Shown here piece after piece: positions 46,803-59,939 of a stretch of 64,000 nt of DNA. The notes below the pieces were generated by a model. That model was given only the letters and a program-made list of their open reading frames with translations, ran no database searches and had not been told where the DNA came from. The position numbers and the translations under genes were made by a program. Source of the DNA: Bolinopsis microptera (taxonomy: Eukaryota; Ctenophora; Tentaculata; Lobata; Bolinopsidae); assembly GCF_026151205.1 (NCBI RefSeq), contig NC_087075.1, forward strand, positions 13,901,628 to 13,965,627. Direction: 5' to 3'. How positions within the stretch are numbered: position 1 is the first letter of the stretch; every line of letters begins with the position of its first letter.

Positions 46803-47066
46803 CTATTTTTCAAACTTGATTTTCTTCAATCTGCTAAAAATCACGGTAACTTTATTGCACAGTTCCTCTTCATCAGTCTCCTTCAAACCAAAGATGAGCA
46901 CATTCCACAGCGATCCTCTTCCGATACACCATACTGTACAACCTTTTAAAATCTCTTCTGCAAGCACATGTGCATTTTTAGTCACAGCTTGACTGTATGA
47001 CTTCATCTCAGCTTGGACAGTGTCTAGAACGGTCGGTCCTTGACGGTGGAGTGCAATGGAATCCAA
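46803..47066 (-). pseudogene. LINE ORF1 fragment
   Basis: An 87-codon frame with AEMKSYSQAVTKNA and then NVLIFGLKETDEEELCNKV, the start of an RRM-like core like the one in the ORF1 at 22069-22977. The C-terminal part is missing. Decayed copy of a related element. Confidence 0.6.
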
Positions 47067-47619
47067 CTGCTTCGATTTAGTTTTCCCAGAAGTTCAGCCT
47101 GCAGCTTGATAAAGTACTTTGCGATCTGGATAATATCGCTGCATTCAAACTCTCCATATCTTTCTTGTTATCCGGAAACGGACTTACATGATTATCGTAG
47201 TCTGATACCAGAATACAAATTATAAATGTTTTACTGAAGACTGACTATTCACTGGCTTTTTTAACGTTACAACTGAAAACTCAGATTTATTGTCACTTTT
47301 CGTAGCTTCTCGCGAGTTTCTGTGATCCAACCGTTTTATAGACCTCATACTCTTCATGAAGTAGCTAGTAGAATAACTGAACATCTTTAAGAGTTTCCAT
47401 TCCTCCCACGATTACTTGAACATGTATCAAGTAAAACACAGTACCAGCAAAATTGCAGTTGTATAATGTAGCGGATAAAAATAGAGATATGAGCGAGAAT
47501 TATCAACACGTAAAAAAACTGTAAAACATGTATCATAATATTATTATGCTTTAACATCATCTGTTGTGATATACATGACAAAGGGTTTGGAAATGTAACA
47601 GAAACCTTACTATATTGCA

Positions 47620-48560
47620 ATACCCAATATTATGTGAACGGACCCCTCTAACCCCCTTATCAAAGGCTCTATAAGTATTGAATAATGATACTGCAGATTT
47701 CAAAATGTACAAGGCATCATAACAAAGATTGCAATATGCCCGAAAGAAGGACAATTCCAATTTGGCTCTCTGGATTGTAATGGAAAGCTCTCAACCTCCA
47801 GAAAAGGACTGTTAAGGAACACTTAAATCCCGTCCGACAGGTAATTATTAAAATAATAACTAGTCTACACTTCATTATGTCAAATCACCTACCATAATGA
47901 AGAACTAAAATTGTTTGTGTACCGAAACCAATTTAATGTGACTCAATTTTTGGTGGAACATTAGAAATTTGGACGTTAATCTATCATGTCATCTTAAATC
48001 TCATATTAAATACTCAATTTCATTAAACAAGACAAAGTTAAACTTCTCTAGGCCCTCTGGTGGTGACGTAAAAGTCTTTCTCAGTACTTTCGCTCCGCTT
48101 TTGGCCAATTCCATGAGTTTCAATATTAATCAGTGTCGACCGGGGGGCAGGATTCTGACGCGGGGCCGGGGAGCCCCAATATAGAGCCGGGCCGTGGCTG
48201 ACCACTTGAGAATTGGCCGGGGCCAGGGTTTACCCCCGGAGAATTTTGCCAATTTTTGCTGGGGGTTGTGATTTTGGCCAGGGGGCAACCGGGCGACCAC
48301 TGCTTTTTATGTCGCGATTTTAAAACTTTTATTTCATAAGTTTTATGAAAAACATCAAAACTTTGCATGCTCTCATTTAAGTAAAGTCAGTCCATGCACT
48401 AAGCACAGTACACATAAATAACCTAATCCAGCCTAGGGAGATGGGTTTTGAAATCGCTTTGTGCTAGAGTGATTTATACTCAATAGCTATGTGAAAAGTG
48501 GCTCAAGGAGGTGAGACCGACGGTAAACAATTTTGATTGGAGAAGTTAAGATTAAGGTCT
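47620..48560. other. MITE remnants and G/C-rich repeat
   Basis: Contains one end of the small element family (ATTATGTGAACGGACCCC, near 47630), a CCGG-rich block (48135-48300) with repeated GGCCGGGG-like text, and an internal-type piece with CAATAGCTATGTG (48430-48500). No gene. Confidence 0.45.
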
Positions 48561-50122
48561 TAATAAAAAACTTCAGCCGGACCGTCCAAGCTGGCCTACA
48601 AAAAGCTGGCAGGATGTGCCGACCTAGTTGGGCACAGAGGCATGCTCATAGAACAGTAGTATGACGAAGGAGTTTGAATGGAGACCAAGTGAGTATTGAC
48701 ATGTCCAGCTGCCTTCATACCATCCGCAGAGGTACAACAATCAGTACACTAGAAGCTGCAGGATCTCCATAGATACGACCTGAGGCTTGTAACAATACCG
48801 TCATGGCTAACACCATCTACTAGTAGACAAGTGTGTTCAACTGACTCAGAGATGTTCCTTTCAACATAGGAGCCTCCCAGGAGAACCGCACAGCTGTAAA
48901 TTGGTTTAACCACGCAATCTAGCTGGAGCTGTTGTGCACAGAAGAGCAGTCCTCCCTCAACCCCCAACCCTCCGATAGCTTGATAACCACATGCTCTAGA
49001 GGGCCCGCTATTCAGGACGAAGTAGAGGAATTGGTGAAGATCAGAGAGTACAGATATCGTTTCAGATCTTCCAAGAATAATTCTCAGTGAATGGAGTCTC
49101 TTGTGCAAAAAATTGACACAAAGACAAAGTTCTTACCAGATAGTAATTTACAAGAATGTTGGTGCATGTGACGAGTGGGATATGAACTAAGAGGAAAGGA
49201 GAGTGGAGAAACGAGACGCTTTCTTGGTACTAAGCTTGGATAAGCATGATGTTACTAATAGCATTAATAAAGCTAACAACCGCCTTCAGGGCATTTGACA
49301 AGCGTATGCGGGCTCAAGAGGAGTCAGAAACTGAAGAAGAGAAAGAATCATACTCTATAAAACGACTCACTAGTAGTAATCAGTACTTCCTGTACAACTA
49401 CTGCTTCTGGGCCGTACCTCAGCATGTTCAGCGTCTGTAGATGTTTTGTTCAAGGAAGCACCTCAATCGCATCCTAACATCTATTGGCCTAGCTCAACAT
49501 CTAACAAGGCCCTCTACGCTCGTACCCAGACCAGGCCCCCCGTTTCCGAGAGAGTGAAAAGGCACGTGGACAATGCTAGGTCATGTTTCTAACGCATGAC
49601 AACGAAATTGCCTGCCTACCAGTCTCGTTATTTGCTTCACTAGGATGTCAACAGTTAAAACTAAAGGGACGAGTGGGTAGAACACAGGACTAAATTTGTA
49701 TGATATTATTGTGAAAAAGGACTATTAAGAGACAAATTTATTTGAAAAATGAAGATGATTTTACCAACTTAGTGAACTTAGCAAGAGATAGAGTAGGATG
49801 GAGGGTTATTATTTACTTTGAGACATATTAACGAATGAGTCTTCGAAGCGTAAATAGGCAGCACTTTGCTGAGCCTCTTTAGGTGCCTCTTTGTGTTATA
49901 GATGTTATTTATAAATTTAAAGAATATCAATCTTTAACCACCATACATAAGACTTTGCCGTAGGGTAATACAAAAATGTGACCATTCATATCAATTTCAG
50001 AGTGTGTATCTGTTACCCGATAAAATAAAGGATTTTAAATGACACAGTTTCTTCCGCTCTGAAAGGAACGAATTAACAAAACAAGGTCTAGAGAATTCCT
50101 CGCCCTGCTGCAGAAGATCAAT
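48561..50122. other. No gene recognised
   Basis: About 1.5 kb with open frames up to 119 codons (minus, 48749-49108) that have no recognisable domain and no consistent similarity to other parts of the window. Confidence 0.4.
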
Positions 50123-50176
50123 CCTGGGTTGTGCTCACCACCTGGGTTGTGCTCACCACCTGGGTTGTGCTCACCA
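50123..50176. repeat. Three exact 18-bp tandem units
   Basis: CCTGGGTTGTGCTCACCA repeated three times, about 40 bp upstream of the SINE. Confidence 0.95.
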
Positions 50177-50216
50177 ATACAAAGCAAACCTCTTTTTTTG
50201 TGTATTCAGTTTTTAA

Positions 50217-50548
50217 CGGCCAGGTAGCGCAGTTGGATAGAACGCCTGGCTTACAATCGTAAGGTTGCGAGTTCGAACCCACTGACTGCCTGGTCGTGGG
50301 GTGAGCGTCGTCGCCGTACACAAAGGATCATGAGTGGTCTATGGCAGCCCCCCGGTCTACTCAAGCAGACATACTCGAGAAATGGGTGTGAGGGTTTAAA
50401 TGAGAGCTGCACATTGCCGCAAGTCTCGACGAAGAAAGTATGGTACACACTACCTAAACCGTCACTGGCCAAAAAGATCCTTCGGCTTCCTGTAATTGGC
50501 TGGTTGCACTTGTGTAACTTGTGGCTGCTGGAAAACACCGAAGTAAAA
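50217..50548 (+). mobile_element. tRNA-derived SINE
   Basis: The head looks like a tRNA: box A TAGCGCAGTTGG (50225-50236) and box B GAGTTCGAACCC (50269-50280) match the RNA polymerase III internal promoter at normal spacing, but the acceptor and anticodon stems do not form a proper tRNA. A tRNA-unrelated body of about 250 bp follows and ends with GAAAACACCGAAGTAAAATAA. The 3' limit is approximate. Confidence 0.8.
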
Positions 50549-50646
50549 TAAGTGTCTAGATAAAAAAGAGTCTTAAACTAAGTAAAAGACCAACTATAAC
50601 AGGTATGAGTGGTTTTCCTCCTGTTTTACTAACATTTAAAAAACAT

Positions 50647-51233
50647 CAGGAGGTGACCGGGATTCCCTGTCGGATTGCAAATTTTGACTATCCCGGTCCG
50701 GTCCCGGTCAATGCAGATTTATTTAATTTTAGATCCCGGTCCCAGGCCCCTGTCCCCGGTTAATACGGGATTCTTGGAACCCGGTCCGGTCCTGTCCCGT
50801 CAATCACTCAAAATTTGCCGGGATTTTGACCGGATCTTTTACATAATTTCATTCACAGTGATTTTTTTAAGTTTTTTCCTTTCATTCATTGTGAATTTTT
50901 CAATCTTTAAAAGTTTAAACATCCTCTGAGCCAAATACAACAATGGTTTTTAAAATTGCCTTAACAAGTATTGAGTAATAAAATATGATCAGAATTAACC
51001 AGTAATCGACCGGAATTACCGTACCCGGAATCCCGGTACCTGGATTGGCAATTTTGAGCTATCCTCCCGGTCCCGGTCAAGTCACATTTTCATCCCCGGT
51101 CCCGGACCCGTCCCGGTAAATTGAATAATCACAATTTTGGCTATCCCGGTCCCGCTTCCCGGTCCCGTCAAGTCACATTTTTGAATCCACGGTCCCGTCA
51201 GAGAGGCTGAAATCATGTCCCGGTCACCTCCTG
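50647..51233. mobile_element. hAT-type MITE with perfect 8-bp target duplication
   Basis: A 587-bp element with inverted ends CAGGAGGTGACCGGGA and TCCCGGTCACCTCCTG, and flanking AAAAACAT on both sides (50639-50646 and 51234-51241). An 8-bp duplication and a CAGG start are typical of hAT elements. Both halves are packed with CCCGGTCCCGGTC-type blocks in opposite orientation. No coding capacity. Confidence 0.9.
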
Positions 51234-51241
51234 AAAAACAT

Positions 51242-54200
51242 TATTTTCAAAGTAAATAGCCAGCGATCAGTAGTAATTTTTCATCCATTTCTATCGGATT
51301 TGCAAACTTTAAAATGATATAACACTTGTACGATCTCCAAACTTATGTGAATGAATACTGTTGAAATAAATGTGGGAAGTAATAAATATTTGGCAGGTGT
51401 ACAGTGCAGTTTTCTGAAATTGACGATATGATGAGATGAAGATTGAAGAAGCAATTGCCATCCAAGTGGAAAAAGTCCCGCCACATGTCACCCTCCTCGA
51501 ATAGAACTAAGAAATGAGGAGACTTCTTCATTTAGTTCCAAATCAAGTGGACCACAGTGAAAGCAGGATTAATGAACAATAGTGTGACATTGGGTTCTCA
51601 ACCATGGAAATTTAGAAGTTGTCCCTACATGCTGTTTCTTTCTGGCTCCATGTGGCTAGGTTAGTGGGTCTGAGGTATCCGAAAAAAAAAAAAAAATCCA
51701 GATTTGAATACCCAAATTTTCTGGGTGCCAGGCTGAGGTTATTAAAGCGGCGAAAATGACGCGATTTTGGACTAATTAAGAGCTTTTGTTGCCCATTTTC
51801 ATGAATAACAGAATCAGGAAAGCTGCTCAGATGATTGAAAGGTTGATACCATTGTGGATACACCCAACACACATAAATAGTCGTGATATATGTGATTTTA
51901 ATGAGAAAAATATGATCTCAGGCCCCATTTTATACCAAAAATATGCCAAAACCACTCGCACTTTGGTCAAAGCTTCCTCATTTTTAGACACATTTAAGGA
52001 TTATTAGGTATCAACTTATGGTTTGGGATCTGATAGGATGATGTCTTGCATTCATTTTAAGCCATCAATGAGCATGGCAGGTGTGTAAGAAAGTAACTAT
52101 TATCCAACTCCGTGGCCGTCCATTATATAGTCTGGGCCCATGCGCTCGCGCGCGCGGCGCTTTTACAAACAAGAATTATCTCCCTCAGTATCTAACGAAA
52201 ACTTTAAAGACAATGATTTGAATGCATCCTACTCACACATAGTGCTACAGGATGGTGGAAAGCATTTCACATAAAAAAACGTTAAATGTGGAAGATAATG
52301 AGCACATTATCTGTTGTGCGCGCGCTGCAAGCCGCGCGCGCGCATTATACAAAACTTGGAAATATCCTCAGTCCTTTTCACCTATCCTGAGATTTTGTTT
52401 CAAACTTAATTGACTCTGAACGAACTTGCCAAAGGAAACAGAAGAGTAACTCAGAAAGACCACAACTGTAAGTATTGATGAGATATTGAGGTTAAACCCA
52501 AATAATTACGAATGATGTCACACCAGAAAACCTCTATTTTTGGTATATTTAACCTCATATCTTGAACGCGCAGTACTGGATAGAGCTAAACTTGGTCATT
52601 TTTTGTAGCCCTGAAATCCTCGATCATATGTAACAGGAAAAAAACTGTTTAGATGTTCTATCTTAATTATTAAGTAGGCCCTTAGTTCTGAAAAGTGAGA
52701 ATGTCATTAATACTGCTTTCACTGACAGTATGTGATGTTGTTTGAAATGGACAGAGACTTGGTGTTTTCATATTGCCAGGTTGAACAGGTTTTGTGTGAA
52801 ACTTTTGCTCGCATATATAATTATAATACATATTTATCTCGGATATAAATTTAAGAGATATGAAGGTATTCTTCTTAAAAAACAATACGAATTTTTTCCC
52901 TAGACGTTAGAAACGAAAAAGGATAGTCTGATACACGGAAAAGATTACCTGCTTGCACTGCCACTCATACTACTTTAGAGAGTTCTCACAAGAACAGAGT
53001 GAAGACTTCCACCCAACTTACAACTTAAGCAGTCAAAAACAGGATTCCAAAAGCATCGTCTCCTCAATCTAAAGCACCAACGTGTAGCCAGTACCCCTCT
53101 CCTCCAGATGCAGGCTCCCCTACTACCTGAAAACCTACCCCTCCTTTACCACATGATACAGGTGCCAGTAACAGACAAACCAGGCCAGAAGTCATTACTG
53201 AACTACTGAATCTGAGAAAATTATTGCCTTACATCAGTCCATGTCTTTCAAAACAAGATGAACGGTCACTCCGTCACATCAATTAGCACCCCCTACCACG
53301 TACATGGGTTCTAAACTTCAGAAAATGAGCCACCAAATTCCTGAGAACTCAAACCATTAATTTGTGAAATGAACAAGTACAAACTGACTTTTTTAACAAG
53401 AGCTAACCGGATCACAGACCCACCTGACGGCCCCGGTTATCAAATCATGCTCATCAACAAGTCTGCTGGCTCGATAGTCACCTGCCTAACCATTCAACCG
53501 TGAAGTGACCAACCAACCAGAATCATCAATACTTACATTGTCTCTTCTCGCCAGATCTGCAAAATCAAAGTTAACTGAATGTGACTCTAGAACAGAATCC
53601 TCACTTGAATGCATGATCGCTCCCTGAACAATAATATCCGTAGATCACAAGAAGTTTACAGCCTATGATTTGAGCGTGCTCAATATCAGATGTATTAGGT
53701 ACTCTCTGAACCATTCGTGCTGTTAGCTGGACCAATAAAAATGCACAATGCTTACATGTGATTCAAAACACGGCTTCTTGCGTTTTGAGGTCTGCACAAG
53801 AGGGTAACCTTGGCTAACTCAGCCAGGTCCAATAGTTCCTGGGCTCCCAGAAATGAAGATATCAACCCTGTTGTACGCATGGGTTTCGCCATGTGGTGCT
53901 TCCACTGTGGATCAATGACTGAGACGCCGGATATAGTTTGTGAGAATGATGTTTGCGGATTGTTATAATAAACACAAGCTGAAAATTAAACAAATTAAGA
54001 ATCTTACCCCAGCACGAGAGCTGATTTTTAGTATGTAAACTGCTGCACTAAGGAACTTAGAGCTAATGTAAAAAGTTAATGTATTTAATAGACTTAATCA
54101 TTCGACCTGCTCCCTACATGTAAGGATGTCGTATGTGGTATACGGTATCGAAACAGTATGCCCAGCAACTAGGTACTTGCGGACGAACTGTCGAAACAAT

Positions 54201-54600
54201 TCGACAGACATGGTCGACTTGATACACTTCATCTTAACAAGTTAGGGGCAAGAGTCCCTTGCTGGACACATTAAACCAATCTGTATTAGTATAGGTTAAA
54301 TGTCGGAAGAGACAGAAGAAAACACATCGCAAAGTCAATGGACGTCTAAACAGCAACGTGGCTAGGGCCCCGCCTGACTGCAGCGGAGGGGACTCGGAAC
54401 GTGTTTAACAGGTATGGTTAATCGGTTCAGAAAAGAAATTTGTAGTCACTGACTGAAGAATAATGGATTAGTGCTTCCCCACTTTGAATGTTTTTAACTG
54501 CAATAGTATTCTCCAACATCCAAATGTATTAATCCTTCCAAAGCGCAAGATTATCAATGACAACTTTTACAGCAAACGAGTGTAAACATTTCATATCTAA
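51242..54600. other. Gene-poor region with two CG-rich tracts
   Basis: No supported gene. Two alternating CG tracts (GCTCGCGCGCGCGGCGC at 52143-52160, and a longer one at 52317-52343) are each followed by similar text ending in CCTCAGT, so they are probably two copies of one repeat. Confidence 0.45.
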
Positions 54601-54799
54601 AAAATATAATCCTTTTCAAGTATGACCGATCCTAAGTAAATGACTGGACCCCTGTATCCAAATGAAGTCCGATGCTTTGGAAAACTGTAGATATTCTAAA
54701 CAATGTAATGACTTTAACACACATATCAAACCGTGTTTTGCAAGCAACTGCTTCCACGATTTATCCAAACATATATGAAATAAAACAAATTTTGATGCC

Positions 54800-55750
54800 T
54801 TTAGCATGGAACTAAACCGATTAGCCGAAAAATTAAAATTATGGACTTGCTGAAACCAAATATTGGAATAGAGGAAAGCACTGTCTACCATCTAGAAGGG
54901 TAACAATGTTTCTATCAGGACAAACATATCAACAAAGCAAAGGGAAGTGGAGTAGCATTGTACTTAAAGGACAACTTAACGAGTTGTTAAGACAGAAGAA
55001 TTAAAGCATGGTAACCAAAATCTTGAAACCCTATTTAATTACTAATCAACATGATGAACCAGTGACATGTGGAGTACTGTACCGTCCTCACTAGAGGGGA
55101 CCCTCAAAGAGCCACTAAATGAACTTTAGAAAAATTATTGAAACATGCCCAAAAAAGAATGTTTACAAACTAGGAGACTATTAACATAATCTCCATGATT
55201 AAAACAGTAAACTTGATCAAGACTTTGAAACCTAATTCAAGTCTAGCTTATCACCACTTATTTTTCACTTCCAGCATCATAAACCAGGTTGTAACGGAAT
55301 CATGCATTGACAACTACTCCACAACCAACATAGAGAACTCTATCAGCTCTGGAACAATTAGTAACCTGCATCAGTCACACACCATGCTGTATTTAAATAT
55401 ACACTCACCCCTATCATTACTGAGGTCCAAGAACACAACTATATCCAGTACTATGACTAAACTTTGTCAAAAAATGTGGACAAATTTGTGAAGTACTAGA
55501 CAATGAATTAACGTAGTGATTCCACCAACGACTTCATAATTTTTTCACTGTATTTAATCATCAGACTAGACAGTGTCATGTAAACTAACCAGCCTAAGTG
55601 TACAAAACGTCCTGCTAAGGAATAAATCCATGGATTACATCAGGCCTGATTGCCCTCTATAAAAAGAAAACATGAGCTTTAGGAACGCTGTATAAAAAGG
55701 CAGTTGAAGAGAAATGCCTTCAACGCCTCTTCAAACCAACCATGCAGACT
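54800..55750 (+). pseudogene. Decayed LINE endonuclease domain
   Basis: Fragments in shifting plus-strand frames match the apurinic endonuclease of CR1/jockey-type LINEs in the right order: NKAKGSGVALYLKDNLT (about 54930-54980), VTCGVLYRPH (about 55060-55095), KNVYKLGDY (about 55155-55185) and then VTESCIDNY plus IENSISSGTISNL (about 55290-55370). An RCIKRQLKR-type linker segment is near 55690. Many stops and frameshifts; no RT domain follows. Confidence 0.6.
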
Positions 55751-56880
55751 GACTTACCCTTGTTTAATTTACAAAAAACGTAACACGTCAAGAAGAAATT
55801 AAGGCACACCGAGGAAGTTTAATAACCCACCTTATAATTCTGCAAAACGTAAGAATCATGTGTTAGATTACAGGAAAGGCGCTGGAGATATTAAAGAAAA
55901 CTTGCAGATAATAGAATGAACTGGCGTGGAAGAAGAGACCGTGAGATTAAACCTAACTTAGTGATAAATAACGATCGTGTGTGATTAATCGCGATTAATT
56001 AGCAAAATGAGTTTCATAAAATACTTTGCCTCATTAGCAGCTAACTAGAACGAAGCATACTCTGTGACTTCTTAAGAATAAATTCCTTCCGTCATTTCCT
56101 GATTACCTGCCCACAGCAAGTTTACGTCCAGTATTTTTCTTTGTGATGTGACTGTATTGAGAATAAAGAGATCATAAACGAACTAAAAAACGAAATCTAG
56201 AGGACCATACCTATTCATTGTATAACATCCGAGAAGCCAAAGACACACGTTGGATAAGTCAGGAAAGAAGTCAATAGATATACAAAGAACCCCCACGGGC
56301 TAACAGAGACACATAAATAAAACATACTCCTAAAATATAAGGAGTTAAAACTCACATTCAAAAAACGATACAACATATAAAATATAATAGGAGAAAAACA
56401 AGTTTCACAATCTCCCTAAAAAACTATCTCTCCAAATATTAAAAATGTTTAAATATTAAAAATCCCTAAAATAACGTACCCAAGTACACACTGGGCCTAC
56501 CTTTAAAAAAACACAAGATTCTGCTGCCCGTGGTCAATTCAATCAAACAATAGAATTATATCCAAATATTCATTCTCAGTCATTTCACACTTTTTATTTT
56601 AAAAGTTCAGTTCTCACTTTCATTAATACATTACAGTTAATAGTTCAATTCCTACGTTCATTACACATTACATCAATTACTGAGGCTTACAATAGAGGTA
56701 CAGTTCTCAGTTCACTAGGAAAGTGTCCCCCTTTTCTAAACACCATACACGCAACAAAGACGAAGAAGCACCAGCCTTTGTCAAACAGTCTGCAAGCAGG
56801 AGATTTGATGGAACCCCCACACATAAAGTACTTCTTTTCTGTTGAAAAACGTTGACTTAGACAAGGGCCATGGGAATCCT
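55751..56880. other. No gene recognised
   Basis: AT-rich and stop-rich in all frames. Probably further decayed retroelement sequence. Confidence 0.35.
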
Positions 56881-56889
56881 CAACCCTTT

Positions 56890-59720
56890 GTATTCAAAGG
56901 GTGAATGTTTTGTTTTCACAGCATCAAAGAAGACTCTGCAATCTTTATACAGACTATAGAAACATCTATTTTCACAAATTTTTCATACCACTGGGCGCTT
57001 AATCATCACGCAAGACTCCAGGCCGTCAACATACGCCCAACGTTTCAGCAGCTAAAGTGCTCTTACAATCCTTTCTTTATCTTACTACTCTGCCATGTAA
57101 GTGGACAGCACTGACCAGATCGGTCCACCATCAATACAAGATGCCACCTTGTGAGGATCCATCAGCCAGGTACCAAAGGAAGCCATCACTGAATACAACC
57201 AATGTTGTGTGTTGAAGGTCCAAGTGAAGGAAACTCTGATTGAACAGTGTGTTTATCTGCATAAGACACAATTGTCCTTGTTCACCAGTTTTCAGATCTT
57301 GATCGTTCCGAAGCATAGGAGTTTGGATGCAATGCATGGTGCCATAATCGCAATATCTGGTCGTGACTGGTTGCTGCCCAAGCACTGTCCGGCTACTGGA
57401 TCGCAAACTGACTACTTTCTGCCTCATTGATTGGACATGCAAATCAGTTTATAACTTTGTCTGGTCGATTTTGATTCTGCTCACTTGATTTACATAACCC
57501 AGCTGTGATATTTTGATTGCCCTGTAAATTTTGACTGAGACGAGCCCATGTACGTCAAGGATGTATCGACTTCCATACTGAGCCATTTATTTCATTTAAA
57601 GCCCAAGACCTCTTGATGAATATTTCCAGTCCTCCAAACATAAATCATCAACATGGATCACTATGATCCCACACGCTATCATTTCTCTTTAAAAAGAAAA
57701 ATGATTCATCGTACACTTACACAGTTACACCAAGCTATACTAGGGTATCTCTTAGTTCGACATAACCACATCTGGACCATCGACAGCCATAGATGCATTT
57801 GAGGAGTTTCCAGCACAATTTTTCCAGATACCCTTAGCATCATTGGTGGTTTAATGTAAATCTGTTTCTTGAGAAATCTTTTCCCTGTAGAAAAGCGCCT
57901 GTACATCAATGTGTCAGCAGTATCCATGCTCTGCTTGCAAAAGAGTAATTGCCAATCTGATTGAGTCCCTACTGCATGTTGGGAATCTGATCGTATTGCT
58001 GATTTTCTCCTGATAGCCTAGAGCAACAACCGTGCCTAGTACACATTCGTGGTATTCTTTAACTCTTTGTGATTACCCCACCTCACACCAATCGTTTTCT
58101 GACCTACATCAGGAACTTCCTCATAGACCTTTAATTTATTGGTACAAAACTTCAAGCTCTGCCTCCTTAAGCATCAACAATTGCTTGTTTCACATGAATC
58201 TGTAACGCTTGTAAACATAACATCAAGTTCCTGCCCTCTTCTGTATCTTCGTGCCATTCCTCAGTTAACTCAAACCAGTCAGACACAAAGAGTTTCTTCC
58301 TCCCCATCAAGCGGAAATGTTCAGGGCATTTTTTGTATTTTATTTCCTCCAGCCTTACCTGCCTACTAAGATGTAAGCCTTCTCCCCAGACATCCTCTTC
58401 TCCCTCTTCAGTACTTGGGTTTGTAACATCACAGAAGTTTTCGTCTTAGGCAGGTTTTTATTTCATTACCATTAACACTGGCTGTGCTTACAGGAGCACT
58501 AGAAGGAGTATCTATTTCATCATTTTTATTTTTTTGCCCTAGCCCAATGGCAAACTGTCATTTTCAATCCTAATTCTATCTTCTGTTCTTTGTCATATTT
58601 TTCTCAAAAGTCAGATAAGTCATCATCGTACGTATCTGAAGGAGCTTTGGACACTGACGGGATCACTTTTGTCCTTCAAAATTAACCAGTTTCTTCTAAT
58701 TCAGGGACATATGTTGGCTAAAGTGACAAGGATGTACCTTGAGATTTTGAAACCGATGCTATACAACAAACGACTGACCATCCCGACCAATGACAACACC
58801 TGGTTCCATGCCAGGAGTCACTGTTGTATCTTTTATAGAAAATCTTTCCCCCTGGATCGAGATGAACAATCATTACATGTTCTGACCTGGCTTTTCAAAG
58901 CTCTCATGATCTTGGAACTATCTCTGCTCTTATAAACCCCTCTCTGGCAATCCTCATTGTTCTTAGATGATTCGCTACAGTGTTCACTTCAGACACTACA
59001 TACTCGATTCCATGCAGGAAGCTTACTGCTATCACATGGGGAAAGATGGGATTTCTACCCATAACCAACTGGCATGGGTGGAATCCCACCCGTCATTTGT
59101 AAAGAGTTTTTAGCACTAAGTGCCCAGCTTAAAACAAAGCTGTTTTCCACGAACAATTCGAATCTTGCTTTGTCTTATCATACGTCCAGCTAGAACTTGA
59201 TGATGGCGTTCCACCATACCATTGCTAAAAGGACTTTCAGCTGCCGAGTTGTGATTCGATTTTGAATTCTCACACATTTCTACATATTGCTGCAATTAGA
59301 AAAACTCCCCTCCATTATCGGCCATATAACGGCGGGAGGGAAGGCCAGAACTGAGCTATCCACCCAGACATATTTCCTCTACAATTGTCCTCTTTTCGTT
59401 TATATGGACCAACAATGCAACAGATTATCGTGTAGCACAGTCAATCATGTGCAGAAATGTTACCTCTCCCTGGACCGTTTCAAAGTCCATAGCTACACAA
59501 TCATTAAACACTGTTCCTCGTGGAGACCAACTACTGTCTGGGCTTTGGCTAGAGTAGCTTTGTGCATCACTTCACACTTTTGCATACATCCTCTAGTTAC
59601 CTCAAGAAATAGTTTAGAGACAAAACCTGCATTCTTTAGGAGGGTCTTTAGTTGTACATCGGTGCATGGGCAAACAGTCTGTGGAGTTTAGGTGCCTTGT
59701 CGCCATAAAGCCTTTTGTTG
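56890..59720 (-). pseudogene. Decayed copia-like pol (integrase, RT, RNase H)
   Basis: Read down the minus strand, fragments appear in Ty1/copia order. Pre-integrase: LHRLFAHA with LLKNAG-like text (about 59690-59630). Integrase: FLHMIDCATR (about 59450), ADNGGEF (about 59310), AAESPFSNGMVERHHQVL (about 59210), then GFHPCQLVMGRNPIFPHV (59089 down). Reverse transcriptase: GAFLQGKDFSR-like and NCAGNSSNASMAVDG (about 57900-57770). RNase H: SDGFLWYLADGSSQGGILY (about 57190-57131) and STLAAETL (about 57070-57040). Stops and frameshifts are throughout, and no long terminal repeats were found. Confidence 0.7.
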
Positions 59721-59939
59721 TTCCCACCAAAAGTTTCAACTGTAACTGTGATAAAATACTTTCACACTGGAGAGCCACACGATCCTCTTTTTGTTACTGA
59801 TAGCACACAGAATAATCGCCAGCCTTGGAGATCGAAATATAACCGTTTTGTGTGTATGTGGATGAAACAGGGCATAGTGATTGGCGATTCTGGTACAAAA
59901 TCATTTAACTTTTGGTATTAACTGCAACAATAATGATCG

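Noticed and set aside
48749..49108. 119-residue minus-strand protein
   Set aside because: No recognisable domain, no signal peptide, and surrounded by decayed repeats; not supported as a gene.
50217..50295. A functional tRNA gene
   Set aside because: A and B boxes are good but the anticodon and acceptor stems do not fold properly, and a SINE body follows directly.
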